A stretch of DNA of 26,403 bases from Comamonadaceae bacterium UBA2334. Lineage in GTDB: Bacteria; Pseudomonadota; Gammaproteobacteria; Burkholderiales; Burkholderiaceae_C. Each line of letters starts with the position of its first letter. The first letter of the stretch is position 1. The stretch covers positions 11,323 to 37,725 of the forward strand of contig DDUQ01000123.1 in the NCBI GenBank assembly GCA_002344885.1. Direction: 5' to 3'. Both the position numbers and the translations under genes were made by a program. Under the pieces are notes generated by a model. The model made no database searches. It worked only from the letters and a program-made list of their open reading frames with translations, and was not told the origin of the DNA. Below are positions 16,806-24,970 of the stretch, one piece after another.

Positions 16806-17906
16806 TTGGGCGCTGTCAGCGATTCATACGAGCAATTGCTGGTGGAGCGGGGCTTCACCAGCGATCCGGCTCAGCTCAACGCGATACGTTCGCTGGATCG
16901 CTGCGCGCAGGAATGGAGTCAGTACAAACAGAAGCGGTCCAACTCGCTGAAAAAGCTGTTTGTACACCCGGAGATTCCACGTGGCGTCTACATGTACGGC
17001 GGGGTGGGGCGGGGCAAAAGCTTCCTGATGGATTGCTTTTTCAACGCCGTGCCTTTGAAGCGCAAGACTCGCCTGCACTTTCATGAGTTCATGCGTGAGG
17101 TGCATCGTGAGCTGCGCGACTTGCAGGGCATCGTCAATCCGCTGGACGAACTGGGCAAACGGATTGCGCAACGCTACAAGCTCATCTGTTTCGATGAGTT
17201 CCATGTGGCGGATGTGACCGATGCGATGGTGCTGCACCGTCTGTTGGCTTCGCTGTTCCAGCATGGTGTGGGCTTTGTGACCACATCCAACTTTCACCCC
17301 GACGGTTTGTACCCGGATGGACTGCACCGGGATCGCATCCTGCCCGCCATCGAGTTGCTGAAAGACCGCCTGGAGGTGATCAACGTGGACAACGGCACCG
17401 ACTACCGTCGGCGCGCGTTGGAGCATGTGAACCTGTACCACACACCCCTGGACGCTGCGGCCGATGCCGAGATGACACGGGCCTTCAACGAACTGGCTGA
17501 GGCAGCCGACGAGCCACCCGTGGTCACGATTGAGGCTCGCGAGCTTCACGCCAAGCGCAAGGCTGGCGGGGTGATCTGGTTCGATTTCCGCACCCTGTGC
17601 GGTGGTCCGAGGTCGCAGAACGACTACCTGGAACTGGCCACACAGTTTCATACCCTGATCTTGAGTGACGTGCCCCAGATGGCGGTGCGGCATGCCAGTG
17701 AAGCACGTCGGTTCACCTGGCTGATCGACGTGTTGTACGACCGCAAAGTCAAGCTGGTGATATCGGCACAGACTGCCCCCGAGCTGCTGTATGTCGAAGG
17801 CCCGCTCTCACACGAGTTCCCTCGCACAGTCTCCCGCCTGGTGGAGATGCAGTCAGCCGAGTTTCTGGCAGAGCCGCACCGGGTCGTGAACACCGGATTG
17901 ACCTGA
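16806..17906 (+). CDS. zapE: AFG1-like ATPase, cell division protein ZapE
   Basis: The 366-residue AAA-type ATPase has a Walker A motif GGVGRGKS at 65-72 and Walker B LICFDEFH at 126-133, followed by the family stretch VTTSNFHPDGLYPDGLHRDRILPAI and, near the end, ISAQTAPELLYVEGPLSHEFPRTVSRLVEMQS. ZapE destabilises FtsZ polymers in E. coli and is related to mitochondrial AFG1. The start is TTG at 16806: no ATG or GTG gives a full N-terminus, and GAGG, overlapping the lpdA stop, lies about 8 bases upstream. Only 9 bases separate it from lpdA, so it is probably co-transcribed with the odh genes, an arrangement I recall from other Burkholderiales. It converges on the PP2C gene with 5 bases between the two. 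Confidence 0.92.
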   Translation: MGAVSDSYEQLLVERGFTSDPAQLNAIRSLDRCAQEWSQYKQKRSNSLKKLFVHPEIPRGVYMYGGVGRGKSFLMDCFFNAVPLKRKTRLHFHEFMREVHRELRDLQGIVNPLDELGKRIAQRYKLICFDEFHVADVTDAMVLHRLLASLFQHGVGFVTTSNFHPDGLYPDGLHRDRILPAIELLKDRLEVINVDNGTDYRRRALEHVNLYHTPLDAAADAEMTRAFNELAEAADEPPVVTIEARELHAKRKAGGVIWFDFRTLCGGPRSQNDYLELATQFHTLILSDVPQMAVRHASEARRFTWLIDVLYDRKVKLVISAQTAPELLYVEGPLSHEFPRTVSRLVEMQSAEFLAEPHRVVNTGLT

Positions 17907-17911
17907 TCCGG

Positions 17912-18670
17912 TCACACTTTGCACTCGAATTTCACGACAACAACAGACAGGTTGTCTCCCTGGCCCATGGCGCGTTCGCGGGCCGTGGCAATCAGGGTTT
18001 CGCAACTCTCTTTGGCAGTGCTTTCACAGAGGATGAGCCCCATTTCCGCTTCACCCAGGTAGTGCCACACGCCATCGCTGCAGGCCATCAGCGTTTCACC
18101 GGCTTGAATGTTGTCGATCTGGTGTGTGCCGACAGGCGGCATGTTTTCGGTGCCGAGGCAGGCCATCAGCACGTTGGATTGAGGGTGGTTGTTGGCCTGC
18201 TCCGGTGTCAGCACACCTTTGTCCACCAACGTTTGCACGTAGGAATGGTCTTTGGTTCGGTGGACGAGTCGGTGTTGCCTGTAGTGGTAAATCCTGGAGT
18301 CGCCCACATGCACCCAATGGCATGTGCCGCCCGGCATGAGCAGAAAAGCGGCAATGGTGCTGTGAGGCTCCTGTTCGGCTGAAACGGCCGTCAACCGTAT
18401 CACGACATGAGACTCTTCAACGATTTGCGCCAACAACGCCTGAGGAGAGTCCGTCGCCGGTGAAAACCGTTCAAACAGTTGTTTGGCCGTCAGCAATACC
18501 TGGTCTGAAGCTTTGCGTCCGCCGCTGCGCCCGCCCATGCCATCCGCCACAATCCCTAGCAGGCACTGCTTGGCTTGTGGATGCGGAAACAGCCCCAATT
18601 GGTCTTGCTGGTAGTCACGGTCGCCTTTGTGCAGACCGGTGCCAGCGGTGATCTTCGCCGTGAGTGCCAT
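17912..18670 (-). CDS. PP2C-family serine/threonine protein phosphatase
   Basis: The product is a metal-dependent (Mn/Mg) phosphatase of the PPM/PP2C family, about 252 residues and cytoplasmic. The ordered motifs are GDRDYQQDQLG near the N-terminus, VADGMGGRSGG (about 42-52), HVGDSRIYHYR near 120, the ACSDGVWHYL segment near 195, and GQGDNLSVVVV near the C-terminus. The Asp residues of GDRDYQQD, DGMGG, SDG and GDN are the metal ligands. No partner kinase is in the window, so its substrate is unknown. The start is ATG 18670, next to a TTG at 18673 in the same frame; the RBS is weak. It follows bamD on the same strand after 64 bases and may be read from the bamD promoter. Confidence 0.9.
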   Translation of the reverse strand: MALTAKITAGTGLHKGDRDYQQDQLGLFPHPQAKQCLLGIVADGMGGRSGGRKASDQVLLTAKQLFERFSPATDSPQALLAQIVEESHVVIRLTAVSAEQEPHSTIAAFLLMPGGTCHWVHVGDSRIYHYRQHRLVHRTKDHSYVQTLVDKGVLTPEQANNHPQSNVLMACLGTENMPPVGTHQIDNIQAGETLMACSDGVWHYLGEAEMGLILCESTAKESCETLIATARERAMGQGDNLSVVVVKFECKV

Positions 18671-18734
18671 CAATGTCCCGCGCTGGCCACAGCATGCATC
18701 GAGGTGTCAGTTGCCCAGAAGAACACCAAACCTG

Positions 18735-19541
18735 TCACCAAAGCTTCCACCATGGGTCAGATTTGGGTTTGAAGCCATTGGTGAGGTAAGCGGATTGCGG
18801 AAAGTTGGTGGTCAGCACCCGTTTGGCATCATCACGAAGGTTTGTCATGCCCAGTGCGTCATAAGCCTTGACCAATACGAACAAAGCTTCTTCCAAGGCA
18901 GGTGCACCCGAGTAGTCGGCCACAGCAGTCTGTGCGCGGTTGGCTGCAGCGAGATAGGCGTTCCGATCCAGGTAGTAACGGGCGACATGCACCTCGTGTT
19001 CGGCCAGGGAATTGATGATGTAGGTCATGCGCAGACGGCTGTCGGGCGCATAACGCGAATCCGGAAAGCGGTTCACCAAGTCCCGGAAAGATTCGAATGA
19101 AGTCTTGGCCGCCTGTTGGTCGCGCTCGGACAGGTTCTGACGCGACAGAAAACCGAACATGCCCAGGTTGTCATTGAAGGAAGCCAGTCCCTTCAGGTAA
19201 AGCGCATAGTCGATGGCCGGACTTGCCGGGTGGTTCTTCATGAAGCGGTCAAGCGTTGCCTCCGCTTGCGCGACTTCGCCCGCTTTGTAGTGTGCGTAGG
19301 CCTTGTCGAGCTGGGCTTGTTGTGCCACTGGTGTGCCTGCGGCTCTGCCTTCGAGTTTTTCAAGCAGTGTGACCGCTTTCTCAAAGTTGCCCGCATCGCG
19401 CTCAGCTTTGGCCTCGGCCTCGATTTTGCTGACGCTCCAGCCCGCAGTGGGGTCTTTCGGGGCGGACGAGCAACCTGCCAAGGTCAACGCGGCGCAAACG
19501 GCCAACATGCCTGGACAGGACGATAATTTACGGAATCTCAT
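18735..19541 (-). CDS. bamD: Outer membrane assembly lipoprotein BamD (ComL)
   Basis: The lipoprotein subunit of the BAM complex inserts beta-barrel proteins into the outer membrane with BamA. The 268 residues include a signal peptide ending in the lipobox LAGC with Cys24 as the lipidated residue, then TPR repeats (AGNFEKAVTLLEKLEGRAAGTP, YKAGEVAQAEATLDRFMKNHP) and the family stretch AIDYALYLKGLASF. FRDLVNRFPDSRYAPDSRLRM and HEVHVARYYLDRNAYLAAANR are characteristic of BamD. AGGG lies just before the ATG. A consensus TATAAT is about 43 bases upstream of the ATG on this strand. The gene diverges from rluD, the usual arrangement in Beta- and Gammaproteobacteria. Confidence 0.95.
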   Translation of the reverse strand: MRFRKLSSCPGMLAVCAALTLAGCSSAPKDPTAGWSVSKIEAEAKAERDAGNFEKAVTLLEKLEGRAAGTPVAQQAQLDKAYAHYKAGEVAQAEATLDRFMKNHPASPAIDYALYLKGLASFNDNLGMFGFLSRQNLSERDQQAAKTSFESFRDLVNRFPDSRYAPDSRLRMTYIINSLAEHEVHVARYYLDRNAYLAAANRAQTAVADYSGAPALEEALFVLVKAYDALGMTNLRDDAKRVLTTNFPQSAYLTNGFKPKSDPWWKLW

Positions 19542-19572
19542 CTCACCCTTTCTAGAGCCGGACGCTGTACAC

Positions 19573-19661
19573 AGGAGCCAGAAATTATATCGGTCGACCC
19601 AGATCCCTCTGACCTTGGCAACTCACCCGAAGATGAGCCGGAATCCGAAACGTGTACGCTG
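19573..19661 (+). other. rluD: Probable N-terminal extension of RluD with unclear start codon
   Basis: The rluD frame is open from 19527 and reads ISVDPDPSDLGNSPEDE, then PESETCTLVV, into VGVADHGCRIDKFL. The residues just before the GTG at 19662 complete the strand that usually precedes the S4 domain in RluD. There is no ATG, GTG or TTG in this frame upstream of 19662. AGGAG at 19573-19577 lies 6 bases before an ATT codon at 19584, so initiation at ATT (a rare start, as in infC) is one explanation. A sequence error is another. Confidence 0.4.
19584..19589 (-). promoter_or_regulatory. Candidate -10 element of bamD
   Basis: The minus strand reads TATAAT, a perfect -10 hexamer, 42 bases before the bamD ATG. 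No good -35 is seen 16-18 bases further upstream. The same six bases lie at the start of the coding-like extension of rluD on the other strand. Confidence 0.45.
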
Positions 19662-20636
19662 GTGGTCGGGGTTGCCGATCACGGTTGCCGGATTGACAAA
19701 TTTCTGGCTGCATCGCTGCCCGCGTTGTCCAGATCCTATTTTCAACAACTGCTTTCACAAGGCGATGTCAGCTGCGGGGGACGCCCGGTGGCCAAGGCGT
19801 CAGTGGCTGTCAAGGCCGGTCAGGTCGTTTGTGTCCAACTTCGGCCGACGGAGCAGGCACGTTCGTTCCTGCCTGAAAACATTCCGCTGCAGGTGGTTCA
19901 TGAGGACGACCATCTGATTGTGATCAACAAGCCTGCTGGCCTGGTTGTCCATCCAGGGGCAGGAAACTGGTCGGGCACTTTGCTCAACGGCCTGTTGCAC
20001 CATTGCCCGGCTTCTGTCCACTTGCCCAGAGCCGGCATCGTGCATCGGCTCGACAAAGATACTTCAGGGCTGATGGTCGTTGCAAAGACCCGCGAGGTCA
20101 TGGATGCACTGGTGCGCTTGATCGCGAGTCGTCAGGTCAGCCGACTGTACGTGGCGTTGGCTGAAAGACCTTGGTCACAAGGCAAAGAATTGCAGGTCAA
20201 TCAACCCATGGGGCGAGACCCACTGAACCGCCTGCGGATGGCGGTTTTGCCGGAAGGCAAACCTGGGGCGAAACCCGCTCGCACCACATTCAAGGTATTG
20301 GCCAGCCAAGATGGCCTGAATCTGGTGGCATGCAAACTGGATACGGGCAGGACCCATCAAATCAGGGTGCACCTGTCCTGGGCGGGCCACCCCATTCTGG
20401 CGGACCAACTGTACGGCGGGCGCGCGGGATGGGGTATGAACCGTCAGGCGCTTCATGCCACCCGCCTGTCATTCACACATCCGGTGACGGGGCAGGCGTT
20501 GAGTTTTCATGCGCCCCCTCCCGCGGATATGTCAGAAACAATGGCATCGTCAGGCCTCGCCTACAATACAGGCTCGATAGACGACAGCGACTTCCCCCTT
20601 GGCAACCAGCCAGCCCGCAGCGGCGCTGCCACCTGA
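19662..20636 (+). CDS. rluD: 23S rRNA pseudouridine synthase RluD
   Basis: The enzyme makes pseudouridines in helix 69 of 23S rRNA (positions 1911, 1915 and 1917 in E. coli). With this GTG start it has 324 residues: an S4 RNA-binding domain at the N-terminus (GCRIDKFLAASLPALSRSYFQ), then the RluA-type catalytic domain with VINKPAGLVVHPGAG, the catalytic Asp131 in GIVHRLDKDTSG, and CKLDTGRTHQIRVHL and HPILADQLYG. GTG 19662 is the first conventional start codon in the frame, but it lacks an RBS and cuts into the S4 strand, so the true start is probably upstream. The last 35 or so residues (after SFHAPPPADM) are not conserved family sequence. It diverges from bamD and is followed by scpB, not by the pgeF (laccase-domain) gene that often follows rluD. 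Confidence 0.92.
   Translation: MVGVADHGCRIDKFLAASLPALSRSYFQQLLSQGDVSCGGRPVAKASVAVKAGQVVCVQLRPTEQARSFLPENIPLQVVHEDDHLIVINKPAGLVVHPGAGNWSGTLLNGLLHHCPASVHLPRAGIVHRLDKDTSGLMVVAKTREVMDALVRLIASRQVSRLYVALAERPWSQGKELQVNQPMGRDPLNRLRMAVLPEGKPGAKPARTTFKVLASQDGLNLVACKLDTGRTHQIRVHLSWAGHPILADQLYGGRAGWGMNRQALHATRLSFTHPVTGQALSFHAPPPADMSETMASSGLAYNTGSIDDSDFPLGNQPARSGAAT
20562..20567 (+). promoter_or_regulatory. Candidate -10 element upstream of scpB
   Basis: TACAAT preceded by C, a frequent -10 form in betaproteobacteria, lies within the poorly conserved 3' end of rluD, about 105 bases before the scpB ATG. The -35 position (CAATGG) is poor. It could start an scpB-rluB transcript. Confidence 0.3.
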
Positions 20637-20672
20637 GCCTTCAGGTGTTTGCAATCTTCCAGTTCACCACTC

Positions 20673-21347
20673 ATGAGTTCGACTGATGCATCCAGCATCG
20701 TTGAGGCTGCATTGATTTGCAGCGGTCAACCTTTGTCCGTCAAGACGCTCCAGTCCCTGTTCGACGGATCGGTGGACGCAGATGCCATTCGTCAACTTTT
20801 GAGAGGTCTGCAGGCCAATTGGCAGGGGCGTGGGGTGGAGCTGGTCGAGGTGGCGAGTGGTTGGCGCTTCCAGAGCAAACCGGCATTGCGTCCTTATCTG
20901 GACAAGCTTTTTCCCGAGAAGCCCCCGCGGTATTCACGTGCCGTGCTTGAAACACTGGCCATCATTGCCTATCGCCAGCCCGTGACACGGGGTGACATGG
21001 AAGACATCAGAGGCGTGACCATCAATTCCGCCATCATCAAGCAACTCGAGGACCGTGGCTGGATTGAAGTCATCGGTCATCGGGACACCGTCGGTCGCCC
21101 CGCGCTGTTTGCCACGACGCGACAGTTCCTGGATGATTTGGGTCTGGCCTCGCTGGATCAGCTGCCCGCACTGGAGGCTGCCTTCACCGAGGCCCTGGCG
21201 GAGCCCTCAATGGTGCTTCCACTGGAGTACCCTGAGCCGCAGCAGGTGGCTGCCACTGATGCACAACCGACGGAACACGTGCCCGACAGCCCAACGCTGT
21301 TTGCACCAGAAATGGACCTTTTGACGGACAACAAACATGGCCTCTGA
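20673..21347 (+). CDS. scpB: Segregation and condensation protein B
   Basis: ScpB is a winged-helix accessory subunit that works with ScpA and the SMC ATPase in chromosome compaction and segregation. The 224 residues contain the family core: IVEAALICSGQPLSVKTLQSLF at the N-terminus, then SGWRFQSKPALRPYLDKL, PPRYSRAVLETLAIIAYRQPVTRGDMEDIRGV near residues 84-115, and LEDRGWIEVIGHRDTVGRPALFATT. The last 50 or so residues are an acidic tail without conserved sequence. ATG 20673 is chosen because family homology begins just after it; neither it nor the in-frame TTG at 20649 has a strong RBS. Its end overlaps the rluB start by 11 bases, so the two are translated from one mRNA. Confidence 0.93.
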   Translation: MSSTDASSIVEAALICSGQPLSVKTLQSLFDGSVDADAIRQLLRGLQANWQGRGVELVEVASGWRFQSKPALRPYLDKLFPEKPPRYSRAVLETLAIIAYRQPVTRGDMEDIRGVTINSAIIKQLEDRGWIEVIGHRDTVGRPALFATTRQFLDDLGLASLDQLPALEAAFTEALAEPSMVLPLEYPEPQQVAATDAQPTEHVPDSPTLFAPEMDLLTDNKHGL

Positions 21348-22470
21348 ACTGAACCCCACCGTCGTCACGCAACCAGACAGCACGGCTCCCGTTGAAGCCA
21401 ACGCGGGCAACCCGTCAGATGGTTTCCGCTTCGCCGATGTGCTGAGCGGCGAGTTTGATGCCGAGTCAGCAGATGCTGACGTGACGGATGGCAAGCGCGT
21501 GCTGGCGCCGCGTGCTGACAGCCCCAAGCTGCACAAGGTGTTGGCTCAGTCGGGCCTGGGCTCCAGGCTGGAAATGGAGCGGATGATTGCTGATGGCCGC
21601 ATCACCGTGAATGGCGAGGCTGCACATGTGGGGCAGCGAATTCAAGTGGGCGATGCCATCAAGATTGACGGCAAGCCCGTGCGCATTCGCCTGACGCCCC
21701 AGCCACCCAGGGTGCTGGCGTACCACAAGCCTGCTGGCGAAGTCGTGACTCATGATGACCCGCAAAACCGCCCCACCGTGTTCAGGCGTTTGCCCCGTGT
21801 CTACCAAGGCAAATGGCAGTCGGTCGGTCGCCTGGACTTGAACACCGAGGGCTTGCTGCTGCTGACCAATGCGGGTGAGTTGGCCAACCAGTTGATGCAT
21901 CCCCGTTTCGGGCTGGAGCGCGAGTACGCGGTGCGTGTGCTGGGTGCCCTCAGCAACGACGAAAAGGCCCGATTGCTGGCTGGCGTCAGCCTCGACGACG
22001 GGCCTGCACAGTTCAAATCCATCGAAGATGGCGGCGGCGAAGGTGCCAATTGCTGGTACCGCGTCACCATTGCAGAAGGGCGTAACCGGGAAGTCCGGCG
22101 CATGTTCGAGGCTGTTGGCCATGCCGTCAGCAGGCTGATCCGCATCCGCTACGGCTCCATGTTGCTGCCCCGTGGCCTGAAGCGCGGTGCATGGGTCGAA
22201 CTCAGTGAGTCGGACATTGCGCTGTTGACCCGGGCCTCTGCCGCCGACAGGGTGGCTCGCTCGCGTATTGCATCGCCTGCCGGGGGGCAGCCCCGCAACG
22301 GTGGTGGGCGCAACCAGCCTGTGGCGCGCAAGGATGGCAACCGTGTCAAGGCCAATGCAACGCAGCCCGATCCCATGAAGACGTCCGTCGGCTACATCGG
22401 TGCAGATGCCCTGTTCCGGCAGCGCCAGGCCCAGAAACGCGGCTCGAAGGGTGGGTCGCGACGCGGTTGA
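21337..22470 (+). CDS. rluB: 23S rRNA pseudouridine synthase RluB
   Basis: The enzyme modifies U2605 of 23S rRNA (E. coli numbering). The 377 residues hold an acidic N-terminal extension (1-60), an S4 RNA-binding domain (about 63-112, KLHKVLAQSGLGSR and GRITVNG), and the RsuA/RluB catalytic domain with KPAGEVVTHDD, catalytic Asp167 in VGRLDLNTEGLLLLTN, EREYAVRVLG and EGRNREVRRMFEAVGH. A basic, low-complexity tail from about 315 (rich in Arg, Gly, Asn and Lys) is usual in RluB proteins of this group and probably contacts rRNA. The ATG lies inside scpB, with an 11-base overlap implying translational coupling. RluB is favoured over RluE or RluF by the tail and the scpB neighbour. Confidence 0.92.
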   Translation: MASELNPTVVTQPDSTAPVEANAGNPSDGFRFADVLSGEFDAESADADVTDGKRVLAPRADSPKLHKVLAQSGLGSRLEMERMIADGRITVNGEAAHVGQRIQVGDAIKIDGKPVRIRLTPQPPRVLAYHKPAGEVVTHDDPQNRPTVFRRLPRVYQGKWQSVGRLDLNTEGLLLLTNAGELANQLMHPRFGLEREYAVRVLGALSNDEKARLLAGVSLDDGPAQFKSIEDGGGEGANCWYRVTIAEGRNREVRRMFEAVGHAVSRLIRIRYGSMLLPRGLKRGAWVELSESDIALLTRASAADRVARSRIASPAGGQPRNGGGRNQPVARKDGNRVKANATQPDPMKTSVGYIGADALFRQRQAQKRGSKGGSRRG

Positions 22471-22497
22471 GTCGGTCGCGAAGCCGGTTGCGACCCA
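22452..22497 (+). repeat. Inverted repeat spanning the rluB stop codon
   Basis: TGGGTCGC (22452-22459) is complementary to GCGACCCA (22490-22497), and a nested GGTCGC near 22474-22479 could compete for the same partner. There is no T-tract behind it. It could stabilise the rluB mRNA end or act with Rho, or simply reflect GC-rich sequence. Confidence 0.3.
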
Positions 22498-22555
22498 TTG
22501 GGCGGTAGGCCCGGACGCCTTGTGGGCATTCAGACTTTTGCTCCGTTGGGCGGGT

Positions 22556-22561
22556 TAAAAT
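22556..22561 (+). promoter_or_regulatory. Candidate -10 element of ndk
   Basis: TAAAAT lies 39 bases before the ndk ATG, in the 130-base spacer after rluB. No clear -35 is found 16-18 bases upstream. It could drive the ndk-rlmN-pilF-rodZ-ispG series. Confidence 0.4.
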
Positions 22562-22600
22562 CATGGGCTTTCATTTTTAAACTCCTCTCAGGAAAACAAC

Positions 22601-23026
22601 ATGGCTATCGAACGCACACTTTCCATCATCAAGCCCGACGCAGTTGCCAAGAATGTCATCGGTCAGATTTACGCCCGCTTCGAGGCCGCCGGCCTGAAGA
22701 TCGTCGCCGCTCGCCTGGCACATCTGTCTCGCACCGAAGCGGAAGCTTTCTATGCCGTTCACAAGGCACGTCCTTTCTTCAAGGATCTGGTCGATTTCAT
22801 GGTGTCCGGCCCTGTCATGATTCAGGTGCTCGAGGGTGAGAACGCCATCGCCAAGAACCGCGAACTCATGGGCGCAACCGATCCCAAGAAGGCCGAGCCA
22901 GGCACAATCCGCGCTGATTTTGCAGACAGCATCGATGCCAACGCCGTACACGGCTCTGACGCGCCTGAAACTGCCCAGGTTGAAGTCGGTTTCTTCTTCG
23001 CCGGCATGAACGTTTACAGCCGTTGA
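22601..23026 (+). CDS. ndk: Nucleoside diphosphate kinase
   Basis: The product moves the gamma phosphate from ATP to nucleoside diphosphates through a phosphohistidine. At 141 residues it is a standard full-length NDK: ERTLSIIKPDAVAKN at the N-terminus, the YAVHKARPFF segment, NRELMGATDPKKAEPGTIR, and the active-site His117 in NAVHGSD. AGGA lies about 8 bases before the ATG. It is the first gene of a tight series, with rlmN beginning one base after its stop codon. The ndk-rlmN-pilF-rodZ-ispG order is common in Beta- and Gammaproteobacteria. Confidence 0.97.
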   Translation: MAIERTLSIIKPDAVAKNVIGQIYARFEAAGLKIVAARLAHLSRTEAEAFYAVHKARPFFKDLVDFMVSGPVMIQVLEGENAIAKNRELMGATDPKKAEPGTIRADFADSIDANAVHGSDAPETAQVEVGFFFAGMNVYSR

Positions 23027-23027
23027 G

Positions 23028-24167
23028 ATGGCCACGGCCAACCTGCTTGATTTCGATTTGGACGGGTTGGCCGCTTTTTGCGAGCGCCTCGGGGAAAAAC
23101 GTTTCCGCGCGGTGCAACTGTTCCGCTGGATTCACCAGCGGGGACAGGCCCGATTCGAGGACATGACCGATCTGGCCAAGTCTTTGCGGTCCAAACTGCA
23201 ATCCGTGGCATGCGTGGAGTCGCTGCCCGTGTTGTCCATGCAGGCCTCTGCCGATGGCACCATCAAATGGCTGTTTGACGTGGGTGGTGGCGATGCTGTG
23301 GAAACGGTCTTCATTCCTGAAGCTGACCGGGGTACGCTGTGCGTGTCGTCGCAGGCTGGTTGTGCCGTCGGATGCCGTTTCTGTTCGACGGGGCACCAGG
23401 GTTTCAGCCGCAACCTGACGACCGGTGAAATCATCGCCCAGTTGTGGCACGCAGAGCATTTCTTGCGTCGCAGAGCCGGTACTGATGACCGTGTCATCTC
23501 GAACGTGGTGATGATGGGCATGGGTGAGCCGCTGCAGAACTACACTGCTGTGGTGCCCGCCTTGAAAACCATGCTCGACGACCATGGTTACGGTTTGTCG
23601 CGCAGGCGGGTGACGGTCTCAACGTCTGGCGTGGTGCCGATGATGGAGCGCCTTTCCAATGACTGTCCGGTGGCACTGGCAGTGTCACTGCACGCACCGT
23701 CGGATGCGCTCAGGGACGGGCTGGTGCCCCTCAACCGCAAATACCCGCTCGAAGAACTCCTGTCGGCTTGTGTTGCTTACCTGCCCAAAGCGCCGCGAGA
23801 CTTTCTGACGTTTGAATATTGCATGCTCGAGGGTGTGAACGATCAACCGGAACATGCCTCGCAGCTTATTGATTTGCTGCGCACGCACCAACGTCGTGGC
23901 TTGAATTGCAAGCTCAATCTTATTCCTTTCAATCCCTTCCCTCAGTCAGGTCTGAAATGTTCAGCGCCAGCAGTGGTGCAGGCATTCGCCGACCGTTTGC
24001 TGGGCGCCGGGTTTGTGACCACGGTGCGGAAAACCCGTGGTGATGACATCGATGCCGCCTGTGGTCAGTTGGCCGGAGATGTGCAAGACCGCACCCGCGC
24101 CCAAGTTCGCATGCAATCGTTGCGCGAGCAACCGATTGCTTTTGTCAACCGCGAGGTGACACATTGA
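23028..24167 (+). CDS. rlmN: Dual-specificity RNA methyltransferase RlmN (23S rRNA A2503 / tRNA A37)
   Basis: The radical-SAM enzyme makes 2-methyladenosine in 23S rRNA and certain tRNAs. The 379 residues carry the iron-sulfur motif CAVGCRFC with Cys112, Cys116 and Cys119. Also present are GTLCVSSQAGC, VVMMGMGEPLQNY, VTVSTSGVVPMM, AVSLHAPSDALRDGLVPLNRKYPL and KLNLIPFNPFP. The methyl-carrying Cys near 345 is in the segment RGDDIDAACGQLAGD. The C-terminus VNREVTH ends in TGA that overlaps the pilF start. ATG 23028 follows the ndk stop by one base, and ribosomes probably pass from ndk. Confidence 0.97.
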   Translation: MATANLLDFDLDGLAAFCERLGEKRFRAVQLFRWIHQRGQARFEDMTDLAKSLRSKLQSVACVESLPVLSMQASADGTIKWLFDVGGGDAVETVFIPEADRGTLCVSSQAGCAVGCRFCSTGHQGFSRNLTTGEIIAQLWHAEHFLRRRAGTDDRVISNVVMMGMGEPLQNYTAVVPALKTMLDDHGYGLSRRRVTVSTSGVVPMMERLSNDCPVALAVSLHAPSDALRDGLVPLNRKYPLEELLSACVAYLPKAPRDFLTFEYCMLEGVNDQPEHASQLIDLLRTHQRRGLNCKLNLIPFNPFPQSGLKCSAPAVVQAFADRLLGAGFVTTVRKTRGDDIDAACGQLAGDVQDRTRAQVRMQSLREQPIAFVNREVTH

Positions 24168-24970
24168 CGCACGCTGCCTGGTTCCGACTGCTTTGGGCGG
24201 TTTGTGTCCTATCCCTGGCAGCGTGCGCCACGGGTGGCATGCAGACCGGGAAAGAAGGCACGGGCGCCGATCTCACGACCGAGTCTGACGAGCCTGAAGC
24301 CCGCAAGCGTGCCCGCATTCGGACCGAACTGGCCAGCGGCTATTTCGAGCAAGGTCAGACTGCGATTGCGCTGGACGAAATCAAACAAGCCATCGCTGCC
24401 GATCCCAGTTATGCGCCGGCCTTCAATTTGCGGGGCCTCACCTACTTGCGACTGAATGAGGTCGAGCTGGCGCGGGACAGTTTCAGGCGCGCGCAAAGCC
24501 TCGCACCGAGGGATCCGGACATTGCACACAATCTGGCCTGGCTTTTGTGTCAACAACGCCAGTTTGCTGACAGCCATGTCTTGTTCAACCAGGCATTGGC
24601 ACAGCCGACGTATGCCGGCAAAGCGAAAACACTCATGGCACAAGGCGTGTGCTATGCCAGGGCGGGAGATGTTGCGCAGGCCGAGGCAACCTTGTTGCGT
24701 TCGTTCGAGCTCGATCCGGGCAATCCTGTCACGGCATACAGCCTGGCACAGTTGATGTTCAAGCGCGGGGATGCTGCCAATGCACAGTTTTACCTGCGTC
24801 GTCTGAATGCTGGCACGCTGGCAAATGCCGAAACCTTGTGGCTGGGCATCAAGGTTGAAATGAAATTGGGTAACCGGCTGGCGGCCAGACAACTGGGCGA
24901 CCAACTGCGGCGTCAGTTCCCGCAAGCCAGAGAACTGCAGGCCTATGAGAGAGGTGCTTTCGATGAGTGA
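24164..24970 (+). CDS. pilF: Type IV pilus biogenesis lipoprotein PilF/PilW (TPR protein)
   Basis: The product is a TPR lipoprotein that acts as the pilotin for the secretin PilQ in the outer membrane. The 268 residues begin with a signal peptide and lipobox SLAAC (Cys21). TPR repeats follow, for example RTELASGYFEQGQTAIALDE at about 52-71, APAFNLRGLTYLRLNEVELA and NLAWLLCQQRQFADSHVLF. The start is a TTG at 24164 that overlaps the rlmN stop (TTGA), with GAGGTG about 6 bases upstream, so it is translationally coupled. Its 3' end overlaps rodZ by 8 bases. The assignment rests on TPR layout and the conserved place between rlmN and rodZ; no other pilus gene is in the window. Confidence 0.88.
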   Translation: MTHAAWFRLLWAVCVLSLAACATGGMQTGKEGTGADLTTESDEPEARKRARIRTELASGYFEQGQTAIALDEIKQAIAADPSYAPAFNLRGLTYLRLNEVELARDSFRRAQSLAPRDPDIAHNLAWLLCQQRQFADSHVLFNQALAQPTYAGKAKTLMAQGVCYARAGDVAQAEATLLRSFELDPGNPVTAYSLAQLMFKRGDAANAQFYLRRLNAGTLANAETLWLGIKVEMKLGNRLAARQLGDQLRRQFPQARELQAYERGAFDE

